Shown in pieces: positions 42,897 to 50,822 of a DNA stretch of 64,000 nt. This DNA is from Trichomonas tenax. Lineage: Eukaryota > Parabasalia > Trichomonadida > Trichomonadidae. Under the pieces are notes generated by a model. It made no database searches. It had not been told where the DNA came from and saw nothing but the letters and a program-made list of their open reading frames with translations. The translations under genes were made by a program, and so were the position numbers. Numbering within the stretch: the first letter of the stretch is position 1; every line of letters starts with the position of its first letter. The stretch is from NCBI GenBank assembly GCA_023091735.1, contig JALKBU010000039.1:1-64000 (forward strand), read 5' to 3'.

Positions 42897-43288
42897 AATC
42901 GCCATGAATCGACATATTCATTAACATAGTTTATCTTAAACTAATTATGCATAGACAGTATCTTGCTTTAATTATAAAAAACAATTTCCATATCACTTTG
43001 ATTATATAATTATCATCAATTTTTTAAATATTTTCCAACAGTTATTAATGTAGAGAAAGATTCCCTAATAAATAGGTGAAAAATGCGATTTCAATTTGAC
43101 TCATTCTATTGAATGAAATATTGACTGCAGATGAATACTGTTTATAAATCAGTTGTAATGGTTTCTCAAACACTTATATATATCGCGATGCTACGGTGAC
43201 ATGTGACATGCTATTTTTTTCAATTAAAAGGGGTTAATTATTATATGTAGTTGGAATATTAATACTTATTTATCTTCTATATAATATA
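42897..43288. repeat. Intergenic region with copy 1 of a ~200-bp direct repeat (43101-43292)
   Basis: From 43101 (TCATTCTATTGAAT) to 43292 (TATAATATAGTTA) the sequence resembles 44597-44807 in direct orientation. Copy 1 runs on into a DUF4838 gene fragment, while copy 2 runs on into the Maverick terminus. No gene is present. Confidence 0.7.
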
Positions 43289-43345
43289 GTTATGAAACAG
43301 AACTCTGCTTCTCGAAGATCAGCAATCACAAAGTGCTTCAATAAA
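43289..43345 (+). pseudogene. Fragment duplicated from the DUF4838 gene (downstream ghost)
   Basis: GTTATGAAACAGAACTCTGC to about 43345 resembles 41805-41860 inside the intact gene (shared GTTATGAAACA, AAGATCAG, AATC, GTGCTTCAAT). It is short and ends in a stop (TAG near 43347). Confidence 0.65.
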
Positions 43346-43669
43346 TAGTTAATATAAACTATTCAATCAATGTTGAGTTCTTCAATTACAATAAAATAAA
43401 AGATATTCATGATTGATGAGACGCAAAAAGATTAAGCTGCGAAAATATTGATAAATTCTCGCGCATTTCATTTTCAATCGCTTTCATGTGATATCCGAGA
43501 TAGGATTGAATAACAGCGTTTATACTCATATTTCAGTGATGCATTAATTTACTTGACAAAATCACATAAACGAAGAACCAAAAACCACAAAAGATTTATC
43601 TATTGAGCGAATGCTGAAGTCATAGATTTTATTCATTGTTTATAATAAAATCTGTTCATAAATATTTTT

Positions 43670-43768
43670 TGACATGTAATTTTATTTTTGACACATAAAT
43701 GATATATCTGTCATGTAAAATATAATTGACACGTAAAATATTGATAAAATCATTTCTGACGTGTAAAT
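43670..43768. repeat. Cluster of five degenerate TGACATGTAAA motifs
   Basis: TGACATGTAAT (43670), TGACACATAAAT (43689), GTCATGTAAAA (43710), TGACACGTAAAA (43728) and TGACGTGTAAAT (43757) follow each other at intervals of 18-29 nt. Single copies occur in other intergenic regions and in both MITE-like copies. Confidence 0.6.
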
Positions 43769-43799
43769 AAATCAAAAATGGGTAAATCGATTTTTGATA

Positions 43800-44231
43800 A
43801 CATAGTGAGGGAAAAGGTGAAGTATAAGTATATTACTGACACAGATATTTCGCTGCCTTTCAGAAAAATCAACAAAATCTGCGAAATGCTGTGGAGTATT
43901 GATCTTAATAAAACATGATGTTCTCCATTATATATATGAGGATGATGTTGATGGATTAATGACTTTTCTCACTAAATACAACAATATCAATTGGGAAGTT
44001 AAATTCAGAGTTCCAGGGAATCTCGGAATGTTAGATTGCGCTTGTAAATTCAATTCAGAGAAAGTTTTCAGATATTTCCTTGTAAATGGACTAAAACTAA
44101 CAGAAGATACAAGGAGAGTTGCAGTTGAAGGCGGAAATATCGAAATAATGAAAATTTTAGCGAAGCAAGAAATAAGTTTCAACGATTGTTTAGTTTATGC
44201 GATAAGAGGTCATCTTTCAAAGATTCTTTAA
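43800..44231 (+). pseudogene. Truncated ankyrin-repeat (DUF3447-type) gene
   Basis: A coding-like stretch without an ATG precedes the open piece at 43899-44231, which encodes an N-terminal ankyrin-family region (FLTKYNNINWEVKF, LDCACKFNSEKVFRYFLVNG, AVEGGNIEIMKILAKQ) and then stops. The family usually runs for several hundred residues more, so this is a 3'-truncated relic. Confidence 0.65.
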
Positions 44232-44807
44232 TGATTTTCATAGATATGACAATTAGGTGCCAAAAGATGCCCTATTTTGAAAGAAAAAAACAAATAAAAA
44301 TATTCGTGCTTTAGTGGAAAATGCGGTTTAAGGGGCGACTAATTCGAGATGCAAACTATTCAAAATCGGGTTGAAAAGCCGCATTATATTTTTAACTATG
44401 TTCATTCGAAAAAGTTGTAATATATATAAATAGTCATTACATCTTTTTTACTATAAAATTGCCGTTAATATTTTTTTAAAATACTATGCATTCATAATGA
44501 TTTTCAAAATCATTATCTTCAGCTGTCACTTTTCATGTAAGTTGCCCCTTAATGTTTTATAAAATCATGAATAACTCCTGAAAAGTTCAACTTCGATCAT
44601 TCTATTGAATATCTTATTGACTGCAAATGAAAAGCATTTGTAATTAAGTTGAGATGGTTTCTCAAACACTTGTATATCGTGATGCTATGATGTCATTTAA
44701 TACACTATTGTTTCCGGAAAATATTGAGAAATTACACCTTTTCCCGGCCAATACACATTCTTTAGTTGGAACATTATATCTTATTTATCTCCTATATAAT
44801 ATAGTTA
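44232..44807. repeat. Intergenic region with copy 2 of the direct repeat (44597-44807)
   Basis: The first part (44232-44596) shows no gene. From 44597 the sequence is the second copy of the ~200-bp direct repeat seen at 43101-43292. Similarity stops exactly after ATAGTTA at 44807, where the Maverick-like sequence begins. Confidence 0.7.
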
Positions 44808-44880
44808 AGTAGTATATGATTGGGGGTTAGTTGCCAATTTTTGTAACTCTATATATAGTGGGGACAATAACTAATATATA

Positions 44881-44905
44881 TAGTGGGAAAAACTAAGTTA
44901 ATTTT
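44881..44905 (+). promoter_or_regulatory. Maverick upstream repeat motif, copy 1
   Basis: TAGTGGGAAAAACTAAGTTA followed by ATTTT lies about 40 nt before the ATG at 44945. An almost identical phrase occurs before the next gene, at 45341-45367, so it is likely a shared promoter of these element genes. Confidence 0.5.
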
Positions 44906-44944
44906 AAATTTTATTTATTTTTATTCTTACATAAACAGCGGACA

Positions 44945-45319
44945 ATGTCGAATATAAAATGTGACAAAATAGATGAAAGAGTGATTGAAGACGGAGTTCC
45001 TGTTTATATTTTAAGATTTAAAGGTAAACAATATTATAGAATGATAAATCCTGAGTACATAAAGCATATATTTATTAAAGAAGATTGTGAGGTATTAAAC
45101 GCCGAAGACTATGAAAACTCTAAATCAATAATTTGTTATAAATATATTGGAAATGATGAAAGATGTAAAGATAAAGATAAAATTTATACAGTAAGATATA
45201 ATGAATGGAAAAATGACAAAATAAGAAAGCATTTTGGAGATTTTGGAAATAAAACATCATATTTTAAATCAAGTATTTATGAAACCATTCGTATGAATAG
45301 GTTAATGTATGAGTCATAA
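44945..45319 (+). CDS. Maverick small modular protein, one module
   Basis: The 124-residue protein is one copy of a module repeated in the next gene: a start with RVIEDGVPVYIL, then INPEYIKHIFIKEDCEVLNA, ENSKSIICYKYIGNDERCKD, KIYTVRYNEWKNDKIRKHF. It is basic and beta-rich by pattern. The spacing of CEVLNAEDYEN followed by YKY recalls repeated modules in virus and transposon proteins that sit near zinc-finger or nuclease domains, but no Cys/His pairs are present and no function can be given. Confidence 0.65.
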   Translation: MSNIKCDKIDERVIEDGVPVYILRFKGKQYYRMINPEYIKHIFIKEDCEVLNAEDYENSKSIICYKYIGNDERCKDKDKIYTVRYNEWKNDKIRKHFGDFGNKTSYFKSSIYETIRMNRLMYES

Positions 45320-45340
45320 ATGAATTATATTTTTGGATGT

Positions 45341-45367
45341 TAGTGGAGAAAAAACTAAGTTAATTTT
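45341..45367 (+). promoter_or_regulatory. Maverick upstream repeat motif, copy 2
   Basis: TAGTGGAGAAAAAACTAAGT followed by TAATTTT repeats the motif found before the preceding gene, about 30 nt before the ATG at 45399. Confidence 0.5.
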
Positions 45368-45398
45368 TTAATAAGTAAAAAAAAGCAACTACATATAG

Positions 45399-46043
45399 AT
45401 GGTAACGATTCAGCCTGAGCTAATGAATAAATACATCAAAAAGTCAATAAAAGTCATTGATAAACAAGAAAATGAAAACCACACCATACGTCAACGATTA
45501 GGTCATGGTCTAAATCCTGAATGGGTTAAAGAACAATTTAGAAAACAAAACTGTGAATTAATATCTGAATATGAAAATTTTAATTCGGAAATGATATATA
45601 AATATGATGGTAAGATGTACATAACAACATGGAAGAGATTCCAAAAAGAAAATTATGAACATAAACGACTAAAACTATCTGAAAATGATATTAAAGTAAT
45701 AGATGAACCCAAAGAAGATGGAATTAGTATTTATTGTTATAAAAAAGCAAAGGGTAAGAATGGAATGGTAAACAGAAAAGTTTTAAATCCTGATTACATA
45801 AAACATCAATTTATTAAAGAAGACTGTGAGGTATTGAATGCTGAAGACTATGAAAACACAAAGACTAAATTAAAATATAAATATATTGGTAATGACGAAA
45901 GATGTAAAAATAAAGATAAAATTTATTTAATTTCATATAACAATTGGCATTCATTAGGTATTAGAAAACATTTTAAAGAATATGGTAAGTGTAAATCCTT
46001 TTTCAAGGCGCAAATCGCCGAGGTCAACGACCATATTGAATAA
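45399..46043 (+). CDS. Maverick modular protein, two modules
   Basis: The 214-residue protein has a diverged first module (about 20-100; NPEWVKEQFRKQNCELISEY, then YKYDGKMYITTWKRF) and a second (about 105-205) nearly identical in places to the preceding gene (YIKHQFIKEDCEVLNAEDYE, then YKYIGNDERCK). The last residues (KAQIAEVNDHIE) come from a GC-rich segment unlike the rest of the gene. Tandem duplication of modules, within and between genes, is clear. Function is unknown; a DNA-binding accessory role is a guess. Confidence 0.65.
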   Translation: MVTIQPELMNKYIKKSIKVIDKQENENHTIRQRLGHGLNPEWVKEQFRKQNCELISEYENFNSEMIYKYDGKMYITTWKRFQKENYEHKRLKLSENDIKVIDEPKEDGISIYCYKKAKGKNGMVNRKVLNPDYIKHQFIKEDCEVLNAEDYENTKTKLKYKYIGNDERCKNKDKIYLISYNNWHSLGIRKHFKEYGKCKSFFKAQIAEVNDHIE

Positions 46044-46140
46044 TTTCAAGGACTCAAGGCTACGCCAGGATGGACCGATGTCCCTGAGCCCCTTTGGGGC
46101 AAACAAAGTCCAGAGCCCTGTGAATCAAGGACCCACAAGT
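46004..46140. other. GC-rich segment within the Maverick
   Basis: About 137 nt are far richer in G and C than the AT-rich DNA around them, containing AAATCGCCGAGGTCAACG, AGGCTACGCCAGGATGG and GAGCCCCTTTGGGGC (a short hairpin). It spans the end of the modular protein gene. It looks foreign to the element or is a retained structured or coding segment. Confidence 0.55.
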
Positions 46141-46292
46141 TTTAAAATTTCGAGTGCTAACTTGATTATGATATAATATACTTATTGTTTTTAATATAAT
46201 TAATGAAAAAAATTTGCCCCGTTTATTTTTTTGTTAGACCCTAACATGAAAATTTTCTAAAATTTTTCCATGGTCACAATTAGAAAATAGTA

Positions 46293-46661
46293 CTATGTAT
46301 CATTTAATACTGCAATTATTTGATTTATTGTATCTTCAATCACATTTATTCTTTTTGTTAAATCTTCTATCTTCATTAATGCTGTCACTCTTGACTGAGG
46401 AATAGATTTTAAACTTACTACACCCTTTATTTTTATAATTTTGAAACCCTCAATTTTAAACATTTTATTTAACTTACAGGTTGTGTTTTCTTCGAATATA
46501 TTCTTATTGCTAGCATAGTATTCATTAAAATCATCAACAGATTTAAATATCGTTGATTCAGTAACTGGTTTTATTACTTTAATTTTTGTTTCATTTTGTT
46601 CTGGTTCGATTAGGCTTGTTTCTTCTTCATCTTTTTCGATTATTTTTAAAGTTGGTTTCAT
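46293..46661 (-). CDS. Maverick hypothetical protein with C-terminal coiled coil
   Basis: The 122-residue product starts MKPTLKIIEKDEEE. The middle has VDDFNEYYASNKNIFEENTT, and the C-terminal third is a predicted coiled coil (MKIEDLTKRINVIEDTINQI). It is encoded on the minus strand between plus-strand genes. No family was recognised. It shares the Maverick's base composition. Confidence 0.55.
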   Translation of the reverse strand: MKPTLKIIEKDEEETSLIEPEQNETKIKVIKPVTESTIFKSVDDFNEYYASNKNIFEENTTCKLNKMFKIEGFKIIKIKGVVSLKSIPQSRVTALMKIEDLTKRINVIEDTINQIIAVLNDT

Positions 46662-46722
46662 TTCATACTAATAAAAAAGATAATACATCAACATAAATTA
46701 GTTTTTTAATTATTATAAAATA

Positions 46723-46944
46723 ATGGGAGCGGGCTTTTTTAAGAAGCTATGGGATGGAATTAAGAAAACTGGAAGATGGGTTTATAATAAAGTAATAAAA
46801 CCTGTTGCTAAAGTTATTGCGCCAGTAGCGAAAACAGTTGGTACAGCAATCGGTGGAATATTTGGAGCAAAAGCAGGGAACCCAATGATGGGGGCACAGG
46901 TTGGAAACGCAATTGGTGGAGTAGTTGAAGGATTAGTGAAGTGA
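46723..46944 (+). CDS. Maverick short amphipathic/Gly-rich protein, plus copy
   Basis: The 73-residue protein starts MGAGFFKKLWDGIKK, an aromatic-basic amphipathic stretch, then runs through VAKVIAPVAK to a Gly/Ala-rich hydrophobic tail (TAIGGIFGAKAGNPMMGAQV). A related gene in opposite orientation lies at 47819-48049 and shares its first eleven residues and about 60 nt of DNA. A small virion or membrane-active role is possible by analogy with small capsid accessory proteins of related elements, but this is inference. Confidence 0.6.
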   Translation: MGAGFFKKLWDGIKKTGRWVYNKVIKPVAKVIAPVAKTVGTAIGGIFGAKAGNPMMGAQVGNAIGGVVEGLVK

Positions 46945-47018
46945 TACTGATTTTATTTTCGAAACTGGAAATTAACGTTAATTTTAAAATAATTTTATTT
47001 TTTAATTCTTAAGTAAAC

Positions 47019-47807
47019 ATGTCAACAATGAACAACTTCAAGGTCATTCATGAATCCATCAGTGATGATTACGAATGGATCCAATATAACTCACAGTTAC
47101 GAATCATTCATTCTATCAAAGATGATTACTTCCAGATGCAATCAATACTTAAGGCTTGTAATGCTCCTGATAATAAGAAAGCTGCCGATTGGTTTGAAAA
47201 TCAGAGCACTAAAGAACTTTTACACGAAATTTTGCTAGGTCGGGAAAAAGCGACCTTGAAAAAACCTTATGAAAACAGACAAAATTTGCCTATCGGATTA
47301 AGAGGTTATTATATTCATCGACTTCTCGTTAATGTTGTAGCAATGTGGGCTTCACCTCGTTATGCTTGGTATATAATGATAATTTTAGATGACATTATCA
47401 CAAAAGAGAGGGAAGAAATGCAAAAAGTCGTTGAAACCAAGAATGATGAAATAAAGGAAAGAATTCCTCGATCAGTTCCATCAAATAAGGAAAAGAGCTA
47501 TAAATATATGATATATACTGAAAATGTTGAAGATCCAGATATGATATTATTAAATTTAGTAAGAAGAAACAGAAGAACTTTTTCAGCAATTGCTAAAATC
47601 AAATCATCCGATAAATGTTGGTTCTATCGTGAAAATTTACCTGTTGCAATGACTCCGAACGAAGATGTAAAAGATATAGTAAGAAATACATTTCCAGGCT
47701 CTGAATATGATATAAAGGGAACGACTATTTTAATTTATAAAGAACATCTTCCAAAATTACATGCAAAAATAAGTGAATACTTTGATTCATTCAGAGAACA
47801 AAAATAA
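47019..47807 (+). CDS. KilA-N domain protein of the Maverick
   Basis: The 262-residue protein has an N-terminal KilA-N-like DNA-binding domain (about 18-125): YNSQLRIIHSIKDDYFQMQS, an NKKAADWFEN helix, then GLRGYYIHRLLVNVVAMWAS and the PRYAWYIMIILDDII end typical of the family. A second domain (about 150-262; YKYMIYTENVEDPDMILLNL) resembles the C-terminal part often attached to KilA-N in large DNA viruses. KilA-N proteins are common in DNA viruses and Mavericks and probably bind DNA. It stands between the two inverted copies of the short amphipathic gene and is convergent with the second. Confidence 0.85.
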   Translation: MSTMNNFKVIHESISDDYEWIQYNSQLRIIHSIKDDYFQMQSILKACNAPDNKKAADWFENQSTKELLHEILLGREKATLKKPYENRQNLPIGLRGYYIHRLLVNVVAMWASPRYAWYIMIILDDIITKEREEMQKVVETKNDEIKERIPRSVPSNKEKSYKYMIYTENVEDPDMILLNLVRRNRRTFSAIAKIKSSDKCWFYRENLPVAMTPNEDVKDIVRNTFPGSEYDIKGTTILIYKEHLPKLHAKISEYFDSFREQK

Positions 47808-47818
47808 ATTATATATTT

Positions 47819-48049
47819 TTATTTCAATATTGGAGTTAATCTATTAATGACTTCTCCACTTTTATTTAATACCTGTTTAACCTTTTGATCATGTTGTGGT
47901 GATATTGAAATTGCCACATCACTGATTGCTTCAGTATGAGGAAGTATTTTATCCTTCACAAAATTAACTCCTTTTTTGATTCCATCCCATGATTTAACGG
48001 CTACACGCTTTATTTTATCCCATAACTTCTTAAAAAAGCCCGCTCCCAT
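47819..48049 (-). CDS. Maverick short amphipathic protein, minus copy
   Basis: Starting at the ATG 48049, the 76-residue protein shares MGAGFFKKLWD with the plus copy, and its upstream DNA matches too (ATTATTATAAAA before both starts). After that it differs: VKSWDGIKKGVNFVKDKI and a polar C-terminus rather than a Gly-rich tail. An in-frame ATG at 48088 would add 13 residues but would break the match with the sister gene. It is convergent with the KilA-N gene, 11 nt apart. Confidence 0.6.
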   Translation of the reverse strand: MGAGFFKKLWDKIKRVAVKSWDGIKKGVNFVKDKILPHTEAISDVAISISPQHDQKVKQVLNKSGEVINRLTPILK

Positions 48050-48112
48050 TATTTTTATAATAATTAAAAATTTGATTTTATAATTCAAATATTATTTTTT
48101 ATTTATGCATAA

Positions 48113-49693
48113 ATGACGACAAACTATTTGATCCCAAACACTAAACCAATAAATGGAAACGTGTTTCAATCATTTGAAAAGATTAATGAGGTCTTCGCTA
48201 AAAATGATGGTAGAAGATATTACAGAGAACTTGAAAACTCATGCTTCGATTCTGATGCCCCTTATGATTACACAAAACAAACATACATAAAACGTAGGGT
48301 AAGAGCCACTATTGAATCCGATAAAACCTTTACATGTGATGATGATTTTAAATGCATGAGATTATTCATTGGTTATAGATCAAGTAATCAAAACATGCGT
48401 CAATTAGAGGTTGAAACGGAAAGAGGAGACACTGGATATTTACAAATGGAAATGTCACGTGAATCATATGCATATGCAACATATAAACCAAAGTCAGAGA
48501 GGAAGGTTAGAAAGTTCACACATTCATTATACAATAACGTTCAAAAATATGATAATTCAGTTGCGGGTAAATATTTTAACCCATCAGAGACATTCACAAC
48601 TGCTAACTCTTCTACAGATATTGAATTTGATTTAATTATTCCAGTTAATGATTTATTAGCATTTCAAGCATTCGATGATTATCCAAAAACATTTGGTGAC
48701 ATTATTCTTAAATATTATATTGATAAAGACTCATTAGTTTTCTGCCAAGTTGATCCATTACGTGTTGCTGATTTACAAAATTATGTTTATGAAAAAATTA
48801 CTAATGAAAATTATGCAAAGATTCTAGAAAAATCATTTAAATACGATAGGAAATTCACTCAAATAGGTATGTCTGCGAATTTGATTACTAATATTGCAGC
48901 GACGACAGCGGAACCAACAATTTCAAAAGTTAAATTACGTTGCACAAATTTGGTTGTTTTGGAAGATAAAGCAATAATTCCAGGTTATGGATTAACTGAG
49001 GAATCAATAAGAGCGATACCTAAACTATTTACATCACAAGATCCATATTTCATACCAGCCCAGCAAATAGACGTTAGGAGCTTAAATAATGGATGTGTTT
49101 CAGCTGATGGAATAACTTCTAATTTCACTTATGCACTTCATAATGTGACAGACATAGTTTTAGCATTCCCGAAGTCACCACTTCAAGGAACAGTTTTAGA
49201 AAATCCAATGTTGCGTGGTGTTCAGGTTACAGTTGATGGCAGAAATTATCCAGAAAAGGATATGATGACAGTTGGTGATATATTCTTCACTCGAATGTTG
49301 CAAGCTTCAGATTTAGATGGAATTCATGAATGCACTGAAGAATATGAGGATTCATTAACTAGACCATTAAATGCAGATGATGGCACACCATTAGCGAGAA
49401 CATGGAAAGATCAAACTTCTTTCTTATGCACAATTCCAACTCAGAGACACGGTGCAGGTATATTCTTTGATGGTATCGAGACCGGAAACACAAGCGTAAC
49501 GGTTGCTCTTAAAGCATTTCCAATTTATCAAGGTGCTAATGATACTTATTGCTCAAAGGTTACTACACCACCTCAGTTCTGGTTCACACGTACAACATAT
49601 TGGAGTTGGGACCCACAAAATGGGTTAAAGTATCATAAAACAGGATGTCCACCACAGTTTAAGAGTCAATACGATATAGATAATGATTTATAA
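48113..49693 (+). CDS. Probable Maverick major capsid protein
   Basis: The 526-residue protein lies directly before the packaging ATPase, as the major capsid gene does in Polintons and virophages. Its length, lack of membrane segments and beta-rich text (FKCMRLFIGYRSS, STDIEFDLIIPVNDLL, KVKLRCTNLVVLEDKA, SNFTYALHNVTDIVLAFPKS) suit a double jelly-roll protein. DLIIPVNDLLAF and DIVLAFPKSP resemble phrases in T. vaginalis Maverick capsid candidates. Structure cannot be proved from sequence alone. Its last codons overlap an alternative ATG of the ATPase gene. Confidence 0.7.
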   Translation: MTTNYLIPNTKPINGNVFQSFEKINEVFAKNDGRRYYRELENSCFDSDAPYDYTKQTYIKRRVRATIESDKTFTCDDDFKCMRLFIGYRSSNQNMRQLEVETERGDTGYLQMEMSRESYAYATYKPKSERKVRKFTHSLYNNVQKYDNSVAGKYFNPSETFTTANSSTDIEFDLIIPVNDLLAFQAFDDYPKTFGDIILKYYIDKDSLVFCQVDPLRVADLQNYVYEKITNENYAKILEKSFKYDRKFTQIGMSANLITNIAATTAEPTISKVKLRCTNLVVLEDKAIIPGYGLTEESIRAIPKLFTSQDPYFIPAQQIDVRSLNNGCVSADGITSNFTYALHNVTDIVLAFPKSPLQGTVLENPMLRGVQVTVDGRNYPEKDMMTVGDIFFTRMLQASDLDGIHECTEEYEDSLTRPLNADDGTPLARTWKDQTSFLCTIPTQRHGAGIFFDGIETGNTSVTVALKAFPIYQGANDTYCSKVTTPPQFWFTRTTYWSWDPQNGLKYHKTGCPPQFKSQYDIDNDL

Positions 49694-49721
49694 GGAAATA
49701 TATTATTTTTGTAAATATAAA

Positions 49722-50357
49722 ATGACTAAGAATCCCGAACTTAATGATGTCTATAATGAATACATTAATGATATAATCAAAGAAGAACTAAATAAAAATA
49801 AAGGTTCCTTATCTAAAGAAGTTTTGAGCAAAATACCATATTCAAACGTATATTATAACTCCATCACTGCTGCAATAGGTAAACAATTTAAGGGTAAAAC
49901 TTTATCTATCATTAAAGAGATCATTATCATCTCTAACACATCCCCATATTCTCATGTGTTAATATATATAAATAGAAATGGTAGCGAATGTGATGACACT
50001 TTTGAATCATTAAAACACCTCATTCATATCCCAATCATATATTTATCACATGATGAAGCAGAAGATTATTTAAAGAAATTAATAATGTATAAAGAATTAT
50101 ATAATACAATCAAGAAAGATAATTTAGAAGATAAAATAGTTGATGAACAAAGAGATGATTTGTTTGAAACATTATTTATTAATGATTTCAGTCGTGAATT
50201 CCTTCATACTTTGGTCTTCCTTGATGATGCTGTAAAATCAAAATTAATCAGTAATGAAAAATCATATTTTAATCAACTCTTAACACAATGTCGACATATT
50301 CAATGCTCATTCTTTATGGCTGTTCAATATTTTAAAGCCCTCTCGCCGGATATATGA
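49722..50357 (+). pseudogene. Maverick packaging ATPase (FtsK/HerA-type), 3' truncated
   Basis: From the ATG at 49722 the remaining 211 residues contain Walker A GKQFKGKT (53-60) and Walker B TLVFLDDA (163-170), then RHIQCSFFMAVQYFKA, the sensor-like segment of A32-type packaging ATPases. The coding sequence ends within SPDI at a TGA lying inside the arm of an inverted-repeat element that starts at 50340; the rest of the gene is gone. These ATPases pump DNA into capsids. An upstream in-frame ATG at 49683, overlapping the capsid gene, would add 13 residues. With no C-terminus the enzyme should be inactive. Confidence 0.85.
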
Positions 50358-50822
50358 CTCAATTGCTAAGTCTTGGAAAGATAGATAACAATCACGACAT
50401 GGTTCAATTCAATCAATCTATCATTTTTTTTGCTTTTTAAAATATTTTCTTTCAAATCATTTTTTTTATTATATATTGTCATTATTAACATCAAAATATA
50501 ACATGTATTAGCATGCACTTCATGCACACCTATTGTGTTAAATTAAATTTGGCACTGAATCATAAATTCTTTCATGGTATACTCGACAACGAATGTGAAT
50601 CGTTAAACCTGATTATGCGAATTTGATGACCCTAAACATGAGCAACTTGACCAAGGAAATGTGTCAACCAATCAGGTACAATCATGAGGTTGGCTTCGGA
50701 TAAAATATGTCGAAAATTTGAAACAAAAATGCAAAAAATGATGGATTGATTGAATTGAACCATGTCGTGATTGTTATCTATCTTTCCAAGACTTAGCAAT
50801 TGAGTCATATGTCCGGCGAGAG
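50340..50822. mobile_element. Inverted-repeat element ending the Maverick
   Basis: Left arm from CTCTCGCCGGATATATGACT at 50340 and right arm ending at 50822 (reverse: CTCTCGCCGGACATATGACT) pair over about 100 nt with few mismatches; the middle ~280 bp is unique and non-coding. It is a non-autonomous element of unknown superfamily. No target duplication was found. Maverick coding similarity stops at its left edge. Confidence 0.75.

Larger units (their letters stand above)
44808..50339 (+). mobile_element. Maverick/Polinton, left part only (truncated)
   Basis: The element begins AGTAGTATATGATTGGGGG at 44808, directly after the breakpoint of a flanking repeat, which fits a Maverick end starting with AG. 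It carries two small modular proteins, a minus-strand protein, a KilA-N protein between two related short peptide genes, a probable major capsid protein and the packaging ATPase. It is cut at 50339 by an inverted-repeat element. The protease, protein-primed DNA polymerase B, retroviral-type integrase and right terminal repeat are absent from the window. Gene content and the A32-like ATPase support the class. Confidence 0.85.

Noticed and set aside
50340..50822. Target-site duplications for the inverted-repeat elements
   Set aside because: The flanks of the elements at 16.4, 23.0, 50.3 and 52.6 kb were compared by eye and show no exact duplication, so none is claimed.
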